A DNA stretch of 40,389 nucleotides from a virus: the IMG/VR virus record IMGVR_UViG_3300004369_000044, positions 1 to 40,389 of that record, one strand, 5' to 3'. A program made the translations under genes and the position numbers. The notes below the pieces were generated by a model. The model was not told the DNA's origin. It did not search any database and worked only from the letters and a program-made list of their open reading frames with translations. Every line of letters begins with the position of its first letter. Within the stretch, counting starts at the first letter, position 1. This document shows, piece by piece, positions 16,744 through 28,000 of the stretch.

Positions 16744-19700
16744 ATGCCTCAGAAGACTAACCTCAATGTAAATCCTTATTACGAGGACTTTGACGCGAAT
16801 AAGAATTTTTATAAGATTCTCTTCCGTCCTGGTTACTCTATTCAAGGTAGAGAATTAACTCAAGTTCAATCTATTCTCCAAAACCAGATCGAGAGTTTTG
16901 GTAAATATGCTTTCAAGCAGGGAGAACAGGTAATTCCTGGTGAGGTAGGTCTTAATACAAAACTAGACTACGTTAAGTTATCTTCTGTTTCTGAAGTTGC
17001 TGTATCTGACGGCACCGATATTGTTTACAAAAAGTATGATATCACTCAGTTAGTTGGACAGCAACTACAAGGTCTCACTTCTGGCGTTGTAGGAACCGTA
17101 TTGTCTGCAAAGTTAGCAACCGAAAGCAGTGCAGATACGGTTTTTGTTAGTTATATTAATAGTGGCAACTCAAATATTGAACCAACTTTCCGTCAAGGTG
17201 AAACACTGGAAGTAGTAGATGGTGTTAATACACCGCTTCTAGTTGTTGGAACTGATGGTAGTGTTCTGCCTACTAGCATTCAGGTAACTAATCCAGATAC
17301 AGGAGAAGTTACTTCTTTGGAAAGTCCTGCAATGGGATTTGCATCTGCAGTCAAAGTGCAGGAAGGTATTTACTTTGTTAATGGATATTTTGTTAGAAAT
17401 GAAGAGCAACTTCTTATCATCGAAGAATACTATGACAAACCATCAGCAAAAGTAGGATTTACAATCAAAGAAGAGATTGTAACTCCAGAAGCAGATGCTT
17501 CTTTATATGATAATGCAATTGGATCTTCTAACTACACTGCACCTGGAGCACATAGACTAAAAATTAGTCTAGAGATGAAAGAGTTTGCTTTAGATGCAAT
17601 CACTGATAAAAATTTTATTCAACTTCTCACAGTTAAGAGAGGAGTTGTTCAAAGAAAAGTTACTTCTACAGACTTTAGTGTTCTTGAGCAAACTCTTGCC
17701 CGTAGAACATTTGATGAGAGTGGTGACTATGTTGTAGATAATTTTGACATTGATATTCGTGAGTGGGCACAAAAAGACGGCAACAAAGGTCTTTATGGTG
17801 CTGACGTATTTGGTCTTTACAATGGATATAGTGCTAGTGAAGCTTCCAGAAAAATGGTTGCTAGCATTGGTCCTGGTAAAGCATATATTAAAGGATACGA
17901 AATCGTAAACAAAGAGACTAAGTATCTTGAAATCAATAAAGCAAGAGAAAGTTTAACTAGTGATAATGTTACTTTAAAAACAAAAGGTCTTCCAACTTTC
18001 TCCGTTACCAATGTTTTTGGTAGTGTTCCACTAAACAAGGAAGGTTCTGATCTTACAGCATATCCAGATATCTTCCTTTACAGCACTTTCTCTGATGGTT
18101 CTATTGGAGTAAATGGAACTGAGGCAACTACTGACCACAGACAGACTGTTTCCAGAAGAGGTCTTACATTTACAGCAAATGATGCTATTAAGACTATCAC
18201 TTTAGATGTTCTTGGTCTTAATGGTCAACCTACTTTAGGTGCATTGACAGATGCTAATTTCCAAACAAATTATAGGGAACTTTATTTTATCAAATCTAGA
18301 AGTGCAGATGGAACAGCAACTGATATTGGAACTGTAACAACACTTGCTTATGCTACTATCAATAGACCTGGAATTAGTGATAATGCAAACAAACAATTCT
18401 TAGAACTTACTGTATTTGGCAACAAAGCAGAATTGGAAAATCTACTCCTCGAATATGATGAAGGAGATTCTGAGAAGAAGAGAAAGATCTTTCTTTCAAA
18501 CGGAGACGCTCAAGACAATGATGATTATTGGGCAGAAGTAGTAGATTACAGAAGTTCAATCACTCCAGTTGTTGGTAAAGTAAAGCCAAGCAATTTCTTC
18601 CTTAAGAAGAGAGGAGAAGGATTTAATTCAGATTCTGATGTTGTTTTATCGAAAGGTCGTCTTGGTGGAGGATCTGAAACCTATAACAGCATCTTTGGTT
18701 TCTCTTATTTTGATCCACAATTCTTTACGAGAATTCTATTAGAAACTGTTCCTACTGGATTTGATGAAGGTAAGTATGTATTTGGTTTAGAGAGTGGTGC
18801 ATATGGTGTTGTAGAAGGACCTGCTTCTGGTGTCTACTCAACAGACAGACTACTTTTTGTTAAGACCATTTCTGGAAACTTTAAGTCTGGTGAAACAATC
18901 AGAGATGAAGATTCAAATACGGTAAAGATTGCAAAAGATAACACTATCTCACATTTTACTGTTATCGAAAGAGGATCTGGATATTCTTCTGGGGCTTCAA
19001 TTTTAATGAATGGTGTTTCATATGATGCATCGAAGATTGGCGCATCTGTTTATGGTGGAAAAGTATACAAAGTTTCAATTAATAATCAAGCAGCACTTAG
19101 AAATATAGAGTTTGTTCAACCACCAGAAATTATTGTTACTGGGTCAACCGATAGTGCTGGTGCTGCAGAGGTTCGTGCAATTCTAGTCAGAAATGCAGTA
19201 ACTACTTATACACCACAAAACGTAAAATCTATTGGTGGTTCATACGGGTCTGGCGGCGGAAATAAATTTACAGCAGATCTTGTAGTTGAGGATCAAAATT
19301 TTGCTAACATTACTGCTGTAACAGATTACACATTCCTAGGTGAGCAAGGAACAGTATTTGTTGAATCTACAAGTTTTAGTGCTGATGCTTCCAGCATAGT
19401 TCAGCAAGGAGATCTAATTCAATTCTCAGATGCTGATAATAATCTTGTTCGTTGCGTAGTTCAATATGCAACTCAAGCAGCAGGTTCTGCTAAGACTAGA
19501 ATTTATTTGGACACTGCTCTCCCAGGAGATGTAACAAACACTAGTATCGTTCGTCTAAGACCTAGACCAGAAAACACCAATGGTGGCACACTGCTGTTCC
19601 CAACTGGCAGTAAGCAGGTTGAACAGATTTCTGCTGGTGGAGATGATACAAAGATCAAGTATTACTTCCGCAGAGATTTTGTAACAACCGCTTCTACTTC

Positions 19701-22700
19701 TGGTGGAACGATTACATTTGCAGCACAGTTGCCATTTGGAACACAGAGATTTGCAGCATTCAGTGAAGAAAACTATATTATCACTGTTCTAGATCCAGGA
19801 GATGCACCTAACATTGTAAGGGGGGATATCATTTATGTCCCCACAGATGCTGTAGAAATCTCATCTTCCACTGATACTGCTAGTGGTCTCACTTCTGGAT
19901 CTATTAGTCTACAACTAACATCTGATTATTTTGGAACCATTTCTTCCAACGGTGCGTTTCCTAAACTTAAGTTGACCGCAACTCTAGAAGTATCTAACGC
20001 AAAACCAAGACTTAAGACTGCTGTAAGAAACAAGAGAATTGTTGTTACATCATCTGGTGACCGAATTATTCCTCTTAGAGGATCTGATTACGATACTGAA
20101 GTTATTGAGACCCTCTCGTATTCTGATGTATTCAAACTAAGATATGTTTATGAAGGAACTCCTTCACAAGCTCCAGATGTTGACACTGCTGGAAATCTAG
20201 TTTCTGGAACTGATGTTACTTCTAGATATACATTTGATGACGGTCAAAGAGACACAGTATATGATGTTTCAAGACTAGTCCTTAAACCAGGATTTGAAGC
20301 ATCTGTAGGACAACTTGTTATTGCTTTTGATTATTTCGAGCAATCTCAGGGTGACTTTGTAACTATCGATAGTTACCTACATGAAGCAGGTGTTCCTGAA
20401 GATGAAATTCCTTCTTTCAACTCCCCTGTGCTTGGTAATGTAGAACTCAAGAACGTAATCGATTTCCGTCCCAAGGTAGACACAACAGCAATTATTCCAG
20501 GTTATCTAGATAAGTCACTGCTAGAAGTTACTGAGGGGGCGTTTGCTGGTCCTGGCGCTGTTGTTTCTAGCACCCCTGCTCCAGATGCTGGCATTGAATA
20601 TACTTTCTCCTTCAGTCAGATCCAATATCTAGATCGTATTGATGGCATATTCCTTAACAAGAAAGGAGAGTTCCTAGTAAAAGAAGGCAATTCTTCTCTC
20701 AACCCATCTAAACCAGATCCAATCGAAGACGCAGTTCCTCTGTTCTATGCATACATTCCTGCTTTTACTAAGACCAGTAAAGATGTAAGAATTACTCCAG
20801 TTGATAATCGTCGCTATACTATGCGCGATATCGGTAAATTGGAGAAGCGTATTGAGCGTCTTGAGTATTACACTACTCTTAGCATCCTTGAGCAACAAGC
20901 TCTCAACATGCAGGTCAAGGATGAAGTTGGTCTAGACAGATTTAAGTCTGGTTTCTTTGTTGATAACTTCGAAGCACATAGCGTTGGTAATCTAACATCA
21001 CTTGACTATACATGCGCTATTGATCCACAGCAATCAGTTCTTCGTCCACAATCTAAGGAAGATAGCATTAAACTGGTCGAAGTTAATGTAAGAGAAGATC
21101 AGAGAGCAGTTTCTGGTTACAAGAAAGTCAATAATGTTGTTACTCTGCCATACTCAAACCTAAATCTACTTGGCAATGAGTTTGCATCAACAAAGATTAA
21201 TCCAAATCCATTTGTTGTTCTTCAATATGTTGGAGATGGTGAACTATCCCCATCAATTGATCAGTGGTATGATCAATCAGAAGAACCTCTAGTTGTTGAT
21301 ACAAACACGAGTCTCTTTAACATCTTCTTAGCAAAAGAAAATGTCAAGGAAGCATTCGCTAGTATTCACAACTCATTTGTAGTTAACTGGGTTGGATCTT
21401 CCCCTTCATTCACTTCAATCAATTCTCTAGGTGAGGTTAACAGTCAGCAGGCATCAACAAAAGTTCAGTCTGCATCTGTTTCTAGTTCTTCAAACATCAG
21501 TCCACAAAATAATGATGTTGGTAAGGGTGTTCAAACTAAGAATGTAAGAGGAAATCTTGTTTCCAATTCTCTATCGTTCTTTGCGAGAAGTGTTCCTGTT
21601 AAGTATGTAATCAGGAGAATGAAACCCAACACCAAGATGTATGTGTTCCTAGAAGGAAGAGATATCAGTCGTTGGGTTAATCCAGATTTAAGATTTACTG
21701 GTCTTGCAGGCAATTCACTATCAGCATTTAATGGTCCAATCACCACTGATGAGTATGGTAACGCATCTGGTTTGATTGTTCTTCCTGCTGGTTTCCCACC
21801 AATTGAAAATGCTACTTGGAACGGTAGCGTAGATACCCTATCTTATGATACAAATGCAGAAGAAGTATCAATTACTTCTGGCATTCTAACATTCAGATTT
21901 ACTTCCAGTGCTACTAATGCACCTAAGGATGAAGTCGATAGCTACACAGAAGTTAAATACTATGCTACTGGTATTCTTCCAGAGAACCCAGGAACAATCG
22001 TATCCACCAAACCTTCATACTTTAAGTCAAATGAAGGTGTTCAGTTGATTGAAAGCAACACTGATAACCCAGTAAGACCCAACCCACTAGCACAGACATT
22101 TAAAGTTGAAAATCTAGAGGGCGGATGCTTTGTAACTGGTATTAATCTTTACTTCAGCAAGAAGAGCAGCAATATTCCAGTTAAAGCATATCTAACTAAT
22201 GTAGACGCAGAGAAACCAGGAAAGAATATTGTTCCTGGTTCAGAGAAGGTTCTATCACCCAATACATTCCTTAAGTGCTATGCAAATGGCGATGTTGCTG
22301 TTTACAAGGGAGAAAATGTTACGGGAGTAAGTTCTGCTGCTTCTGGACCTATTCTCAAGATCTTTGATAAGAATAATGTTGAATTGGTTGCCACCTCATC
22401 TGGTAAGTATAGTCTTACAAACGAGCAAGTTTATACTTTCGTTCTCAGCAATCACAATGGTAAGTCGTTCGTTCAAAATGAAGATCTAACTATTCCATCT
22501 GTAACCACAGCAAATGCTACTCAGGGAACTACTGGAAAAGTTACGATTGCTAAAGATAGTGGAAAAGTCTCTAAAGTCAGAGTTACTAATCCAGGACAAA
22601 ACTATGATAGTGCAATCCTAACTATCGAAAGTCCACAACTTCCTGGTGGATCTACTGCTACTGCAGCAATCAAAGTCTCAGGTGGTAAAATCTATAATGC

Positions 22701-24828
22701 TGAGGTCTCTCTATCTGGATTTGGATATACCGAAGCTCCTTCAGTCGTCGTCAAAGGCGTCGGAAATGGCGCTGGAGGGTGCGAAATCCAAACCTTCATT
22801 GAGATTGACACACCAGCAGTTAGAATGGGCGTAGCGGTCGATAACGAAGGAGTTACGCAGTCCACAACACCAACATACTTTGGGTTTGAATATCCAGTAT
22901 ACCTACAGAATGACACTGAGTATGCTCTAGTTGTAGAGACAGATTCTACTGACTACATGCTTTGGGCGTCTAAACTAGGTGCTACCGATATTGCTACAAG
23001 CACTGTTATTACAACTCAACCAGCTTTAGGTTCAGTTTATAAGTCTCAAAATACAGAGAGTTGGACAGAAGATATTTTTGAGGATCTCAAGTTCTCGCTA
23101 TATCGCGCAGAGTTTGACATCAGCAGACCTGCAGAACTTCTACTCAAGAATGATAACTTGGGTTATGAACTTCTTGACTATAATCCATTCGAGACAAACG
23201 CTAGTGCAAACACCAATGCTACCTCAAAACTATTCAAGAACAATAACTCTATTGTTAAGGTTTCACACAGAGACCATGGATTTGAGACTTCTGGCAAATC
23301 ATATGTCTTCTACAGAACTGCACAAGAGACTGGTGGTGTTACCTCTGACATCTTAAACAGCAACCTGTTTAAGATCTCGAACAGTGGTGTTGACACCTAC
23401 AATATTACTTCTACTGCAAATGCTTCTAGCAATGCGTTTGGTGGTGGAAAAAATGTCTATGCATCTCATAATAGAAAGTTTGAAACTCTATATCCTCAAG
23501 TCAACTACCTTTCATTCACTGGAACAAAACTTGAGAATTATGTCAAGACTACTAATGTAGTTCCTGTTGATTCGGCAACAACAAATTATGTTTCATACTC
23601 ACAGACAGATTATGAGAGAACTTTCTTGAATGAACCACAATACTTTACTAACCAGAAGTTGATCGCATCTGAGATTAATGAGACCCTCAATAGTCTAAAT
23701 CAGTCATTGACATATAAGATGGTAATGACTTCTACAGTCTCTCATCTATCACCACTGATTGATTTGTCTTCTGCTTCTGTTAAGACATCTACTTCCAGAG
23801 TTGAAAACTCTAGCGGTCAAGAAGATAGATTTGGTAGAAGAGATCAGATCATCAAATTCTATCCAGTCTATCAATTCCAACTTGCTGGAAATGGTGGAAC
23901 TGAAATTCAAGCAGGTCAAACTATCAAGGGAGCAACTACAAAAGCATCTGGAACTATTGCTAGAGTAAACGGTGCTGTCGTATATGTAAGAGTTAAGACA
24001 GCACAGTTCTTCCAGATTGGAGAAACTGTTTCCCTTGGTAATCAAGCATCACTCACTAGCGTGACTGTAGATTCAAATCCTGTTGAACTATTCTTTGATA
24101 TCGCTGATGGTGCAACTATCGTTGCTCGCAATCCATCAGTAATTCTTGAGACATATGACAATAAGATTACTGGTAAAACAGTTCTTTGGAACAATAAAAC
24201 ACAAGAGTTAATCCTAAGAACAGACACTCAACCAATTAATAATGACTTTACTGGAAGAATTATTGATAATGTAGCATTCGCAAGAAATGCTCAGACTTCA
24301 GAGCAAGTTTCTGATATCTTCCGTGTTGGTGATTATGTCAAGTATGCTCCTCAGGATGATGTCGAAGCATCTTATCTGGAAGTTGGAAGCATTACATATT
24401 CTAACGGCATTGATTTTGTTTCCGAAGATTCTTCTAAGAACAGTTCCGCAGTTGCTAAGTATGTAACTAAGGAGGTTGCAATTGGCAATCCTGGAACATC
24501 TATTGATGTAAGACTTACCGCTAACATCAAGGATATCTCAAACATCCGAGTTCTCTACAGATTTAAGAAGGCATCCAGTCAAGAAAACTTCGAAGATATT
24601 GATTGGGAATACTTCAATGTAGATGGAGGTCCCGATAATCTAGAGATTGCATCCAGTGAGAATAGCATTTCTGGAACTGTCGAGAAGCAATCTTCATATC
24701 AAGAATTGAAGTATAGCGTTGCAGATCTTCCTGAGTTCTCTTCGTTTGCTGTCAAGATTGTGATGAAGACTGTTGATCCAGCATTTGCTCCAAAAGTTCA
24801 AGATATTCGCGCTGTTGCTTCTTTCTAA
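16744..24828 (+). CDS. Giant DUF4815-like baseplate/tail structural protein
   Basis: This 2694-residue protein follows gp8, in the region where T4 has gp9-gp12. Its N-terminus (NLNVNPYYEDFDANKNFYKI, then LFRPGYSIQGRELTQVQSIL, residues 6-45) is what I associate with DUF4815 structural proteins of T4-like cyanophages. Other landmarks are VIDFRPKV (about 1238-1245), the coiled-coil-like segment MRDIGKLEKRIERLEYYTTL (1360-1379), and PLAQTFKVENLEGGCFVTGI (1781-1800), which opens a beta-rich domain. GSGY-type repeats are inserted near 744-820 and 1940-2010 (SGFGYTEAPSVVV). An outer-baseplate protein that anchors fibres is the likeliest role; equivalence to gp10 is inferred from position only. A strong ribosome site four bases upstream fixes the start. 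Only ten bases separate its stop from the next gene. Confidence 0.78.
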   Translation: MPQKTNLNVNPYYEDFDANKNFYKILFRPGYSIQGRELTQVQSILQNQIESFGKYAFKQGEQVIPGEVGLNTKLDYVKLSSVSEVAVSDGTDIVYKKYDITQLVGQQLQGLTSGVVGTVLSAKLATESSADTVFVSYINSGNSNIEPTFRQGETLEVVDGVNTPLLVVGTDGSVLPTSIQVTNPDTGEVTSLESPAMGFASAVKVQEGIYFVNGYFVRNEEQLLIIEEYYDKPSAKVGFTIKEEIVTPEADASLYDNAIGSSNYTAPGAHRLKISLEMKEFALDAITDKNFIQLLTVKRGVVQRKVTSTDFSVLEQTLARRTFDESGDYVVDNFDIDIREWAQKDGNKGLYGADVFGLYNGYSASEASRKMVASIGPGKAYIKGYEIVNKETKYLEINKARESLTSDNVTLKTKGLPTFSVTNVFGSVPLNKEGSDLTAYPDIFLYSTFSDGSIGVNGTEATTDHRQTVSRRGLTFTANDAIKTITLDVLGLNGQPTLGALTDANFQTNYRELYFIKSRSADGTATDIGTVTTLAYATINRPGISDNANKQFLELTVFGNKAELENLLLEYDEGDSEKKRKIFLSNGDAQDNDDYWAEVVDYRSSITPVVGKVKPSNFFLKKRGEGFNSDSDVVLSKGRLGGGSETYNSIFGFSYFDPQFFTRILLETVPTGFDEGKYVFGLESGAYGVVEGPASGVYSTDRLLFVKTISGNFKSGETIRDEDSNTVKIAKDNTISHFTVIERGSGYSSGASILMNGVSYDASKIGASVYGGKVYKVSINNQAALRNIEFVQPPEIIVTGSTDSAGAAEVRAILVRNAVTTYTPQNVKSIGGSYGSGGGNKFTADLVVEDQNFANITAVTDYTFLGEQGTVFVESTSFSADASSIVQQGDLIQFSDADNNLVRCVVQYATQAAGSAKTRIYLDTALPGDVTNTSIVRLRPRPENTNGGTLLFPTGSKQVEQISAGGDDTKIKYYFRRDFVTTASTSGGTITFAAQLPFGTQRFAAFSEENYIITVLDPGDAPNIVRGDIIYVPTDAVEISSSTDTASGLTSGSISLQLTSDYFGTISSNGAFPKLKLTATLEVSNAKPRLKTAVRNKRIVVTSSGDRIIPLRGSDYDTEVIETLSYSDVFKLRYVYEGTPSQAPDVDTAGNLVSGTDVTSRYTFDDGQRDTVYDVSRLVLKPGFEASVGQLVIAFDYFEQSQGDFVTIDSYLHEAGVPEDEIPSFNSPVLGNVELKNVIDFRPKVDTTAIIPGYLDKSLLEVTEGAFAGPGAVVSSTPAPDAGIEYTFSFSQIQYLDRIDGIFLNKKGEFLVKEGNSSLNPSKPDPIEDAVPLFYAYIPAFTKTSKDVRITPVDNRRYTMRDIGKLEKRIERLEYYTTLSILEQQALNMQVKDEVGLDRFKSGFFVDNFEAHSVGNLTSLDYTCAIDPQQSVLRPQSKEDSIKLVEVNVREDQRAVSGYKKVNNVVTLPYSNLNLLGNEFASTKINPNPFVVLQYVGDGELSPSIDQWYDQSEEPLVVDTNTSLFNIFLAKENVKEAFASIHNSFVVNWVGSSPSFTSINSLGEVNSQQASTKVQSASVSSSSNISPQNNDVGKGVQTKNVRGNLVSNSLSFFARSVPVKYVIRRMKPNTKMYVFLEGRDISRWVNPDLRFTGLAGNSLSAFNGPITTDEYGNASGLIVLPAGFPPIENATWNGSVDTLSYDTNAEEVSITSGILTFRFTSSATNAPKDEVDSYTEVKYYATGILPENPGTIVSTKPSYFKSNEGVQLIESNTDNPVRPNPLAQTFKVENLEGGCFVTGINLYFSKKSSNIPVKAYLTNVDAEKPGKNIVPGSEKVLSPNTFLKCYANGDVAVYKGENVTGVSSAASGPILKIFDKNNVELVATSSGKYSLTNEQVYTFVLSNHNGKSFVQNEDLTIPSVTTANATQGTTGKVTIAKDSGKVSKVRVTNPGQNYDSAILTIESPQLPGGSTATAAIKVSGGKIYNAEVSLSGFGYTEAPSVVVKGVGNGAGGCEIQTFIEIDTPAVRMGVAVDNEGVTQSTTPTYFGFEYPVYLQNDTEYALVVETDSTDYMLWASKLGATDIATSTVITTQPALGSVYKSQNTESWTEDIFEDLKFSLYRAEFDISRPAELLLKNDNLGYELLDYNPFETNASANTNATSKLFKNNNSIVKVSHRDHGFETSGKSYVFYRTAQETGGVTSDILNSNLFKISNSGVDTYNITSTANASSNAFGGGKNVYASHNRKFETLYPQVNYLSFTGTKLENYVKTTNVVPVDSATTNYVSYSQTDYERTFLNEPQYFTNQKLIASEINETLNSLNQSLTYKMVMTSTVSHLSPLIDLSSASVKTSTSRVENSSGQEDRFGRRDQIIKFYPVYQFQLAGNGGTEIQAGQTIKGATTKASGTIARVNGAVVYVRVKTAQFFQIGETVSLGNQASLTSVTVDSNPVELFFDIADGATIVARNPSVILETYDNKITGKTVLWNNKTQELILRTDTQPINNDFTGRIIDNVAFARNAQTSEQVSDIFRVGDYVKYAPQDDVEASYLEVGSITYSNGIDFVSEDSSKNSSAVAKYVTKEVAIGNPGTSIDVRLTANIKDISNIRVLYRFKKASSQENFEDIDWEYFNVDGGPDNLEIASSENSISGTVEKQSSYQELKYSVADLPEFSSFAVKIVMKTVDPAFAPKVQDIRAVASF

Positions 24829-24837
24829 TTTCCGCGT

Positions 24838-25044
24838 ATGGGATACATCAAAGTTGAAGGGCATGATGGTCTCGTTAGAGACGAGAACACAGGTGCCATC
24901 TTGAATCATGACAGTTCTGCTATCGAATCTAGACGTAAGTTGAAGCGTCTCAATTCCGCGTTGGACGACATAAATATGTTGAAGAATGAAATCTCTGAAA
25001 TCAAATCACTACTGAGAGAGTTAATCAAAAATGGCAGTTCTTAG
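24838..25044 (+). CDS. Small coiled-coil protein, 68 residues
   Basis: This 68-residue protein starts MGYIKVEGHDGLVRDENTGA and continues into a predicted coiled coil (residues 29-64, including RKLKRLNSALDDINMLKNEI). It has regular Leu/Ile spacing and many charged residues. It begins 10 bases after the giant DUF4815-like gene and overlaps the next gene by 14 bases, so translation may be linked to both. A late-promoter core for the next gene lies inside it at 24969. The short beta-like head followed by a coiled coil would suit a small connector or trimerisation factor, but the role is inferred only from shape and place. Confidence 0.72.
   Translation: MGYIKVEGHDGLVRDENTGAILNHDSSAIESRRKLKRLNSALDDINMLKNEISEIKSLLRELIKNGSS
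24969..24976 (+). promoter_or_regulatory. Late promoter inside a coding sequence
   Basis: CATAAATA is a full NATAAATA match. It lies within the 68-residue gene and 54 bases before ATG 25031. It is embedded in codons for Asp-Ile-Asn-Met, so it is constrained by coding. It would give the 1265-residue gene its own transcript. Confidence 0.55.
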
Positions 25045-28000
25045 ATCCGTTGCAAAGACAGATACCTTTGAAAGACAAAGGCAAACGATCAACTCCATTG
25101 GACAAGATTTATACAATCTTTCCTCTGGTTCAGCCTCTCAAACTTTTGGAGGAATTCAATTATTAGATGGCACAGTTTCCGCGCCATCGTTTTCGTATTC
25201 TAGTGAAAATAGTTTAGGTCTGTATAGAAAAACTCTTGGTGTTCTATCTGCTGCATCATCTGATAAAGATATTGTAGATTTAGCACTTACAGGAACTGTA
25301 TACTACACAGATGTAAACTTAAGAAAGTATTTTCTTGCAGATGAAAATCTAATTATTACATCTCCTGGTTCTAATTATAGCGTAGGTGATTACGTTAGTG
25401 TTCCTCTTTTGGGTGGAACTGGTTCTGGTGCTGTTGCTAATATTGGAGTAAGAGACTGGGTTGGTTCTATAACCAATGCTGGATCTGGATATACAGAAGG
25501 AACATATAATAGTCAATATCCATATGTTATTTCAGGTGCTGGAAATGGAGATGCCATTGTTACTATTGCTGTTGATGAAAATGGTAATGTAAGTTCTTTT
25601 ACTGTCGAACAATATGGAACTGGTTATACACAAGGAACAGTTCTCGGATTATATGGAGCGACTACTTCTGCTACTACATTATCAACTATTGATGTAAATG
25701 TTACAGTAAGTGATACATCAACCATTTTACCAAACTCAACAGTAACAGGAACAGGAATTGCAGAAGGAACTATCGTTGCAAGTATTGTTGATGGAACAAC
25801 TGTAGAATTATCTGTAGCACCAGAGATAGATGGAGCATCAACGCTAACTTTCACTCCGCCATATGGTGGTGGAAATGGGTTCCAATTCACAATTTCCGCA
25901 ATTGCTGCTGTAGGATCAGTAACTATTGCTGAGGGTGGTAATGGTTATGCAGTTGGAGATACTCTAACAGTAGCAGATGCAAGTTTATCAGTACCAATTG
26001 AATATATTGTTTCCGATCTTTCTGTTCAAAGACTTACATTTGTTGAAACTATTGCTGCTGGAACTTTTAGTGTTGGTGGAACCCTAGAAATTTCAACACT
26101 AGATGGAACACAATATAATATTGTTGAGATTGAAACTTCTGGTGGAAATATCACATCTGTAGTATTAAGAGATTCGTCCTTTGCATCTACAGATACATTA
26201 GTATATAATGGTTCGGCAACTCCTACCTATACAGTAGATGTTGCTACATCAGAATTTAGAGCAGGAATTGATATTGGAGATGGTAATGGAGCACAATTCA
26301 CTCCAAATCTGACTTTATATGAAGATGCTACATATGAGTTTACATATTCTGGTTCTAATGCATTTTCTCTTAGCGAAACTCAAGATGGTCCTGGAGAATA
26401 TGCTCCAGCAACAGTAGTTAGAGACACAGAGAATAATACTTTAACTGTATCAGTAACTGCTAGTTACCCATCAACTTTATACTATTTCAGCACAGATAAT
26501 CCAAATTATGGAGGATCTTCTTCCATAACTATTGATCCCAACAATCCCAGTCCACCAGGAACTGGTTTTCAAGTATTAGTAAACACTATCAGTATTCTTG
26601 ATAGTATTGCTCTCGATATTGTTGATGGTAGCGTAACTGCACTTGATGTAGTTACAGCAAATTTAACAGCAACTACTGGAACTGTATCTACATTAACTTC
26701 CACATCTGGTGATATTGCGGGTCTTAAAGTCACAACTTTGTCGGACAAAGGATCTGGAATTGCTGTTACTACTGGTGGATCTACCAACATCACATTAACT
26801 CCTGGAAATAGTCTTAATGTTGGTGGAGCATTATCAATTGAATCTGCTACTGGTAATTTGACCACCAGTGGAGTGTTGAAGTCTACTGGATCAATCAATT
26901 CAAATGATCAATTACAGATTTCAACAAATCAAATTGCATCTCTAGGAACTTCGGATGTTGTTCTTGCTCCAATAGCAAATACAAATGCTAAAGTTAGTGG
27001 CACGATGTCACTAATTATTCCATCTGGAACTATTGATCAAAGACCACAAGGAGCAAAAGCAGAAAGTGGTTCAATTAGATTTAACACTGAGACGCAGCAG
27101 TATGAAGGATACAATGGTATCGCTGCAGCGTGGTCATCTCTCGGTGGTGTAAGAGACGTTGATGGTAATACATATATTCTTGCTGAAGAATTTACTGGTG
27201 CAAATGATAATACTTTCTGGTTCTATAATGGAGGAACCAATAGTCTAACTATCAGTCAATCAGAAATTAATTTAAAGTCTGCTAACAAGTTTAAGTCTAC
27301 AGACGTATCAACATACACAGCATGGGCAGCAAACACATACTATGGTCTTGGAACGTTCTTATATCAAGATACTAATGTATATGAAGTAACTGTTGCTGGT
27401 CTATCTGATGCAATTGCGCCAACTCATGAAACTGGCGCGGTATCTGCTAATGGAGGCACACCAACTATTGCTGGTGCCATTGCAGCATTTACTGTTTCAA
27501 CTCCATCTGGAAATAATGCGGTAGGTACATACAGCTATGATGATACTTACGGTTCTGCACAATTTGAAATTATATTCCAACTTGGAGCAGTTCAAGTAAA
27601 TCTTTTAAGTCAAGGAACTGGTGGTTATTCTACAAGTGGTGGAGGAGTAGATAATGTCATTACTGTTCTTGGTTCTCTTATTGGAGGAACTGATGGTGTT
27701 GATGATCTAACAATTACAATCACCGAAATTGCTGTTGCACTTGAACTAACTTGGTATGGAACTACTTCGGGAAACATCGAATTTGAAGATGTCAATGAAG
27801 TAATCTTTACAGACAGCACAATCCATGCATCAAATACCGTTACTGGAAGAGATCTATTAATAACTGGTGAAGAGATTGAAGCAGATGGAGACTTTTCCAT
27901 TAAAATTCCAGATGGTTCAAATCTTGTCGTAACAGCGACGGGATCTCTCGCAGTTCCAGTTGGAGATAATTTGCAGAGAGGAACTCCTGTTGCTGGTTCT

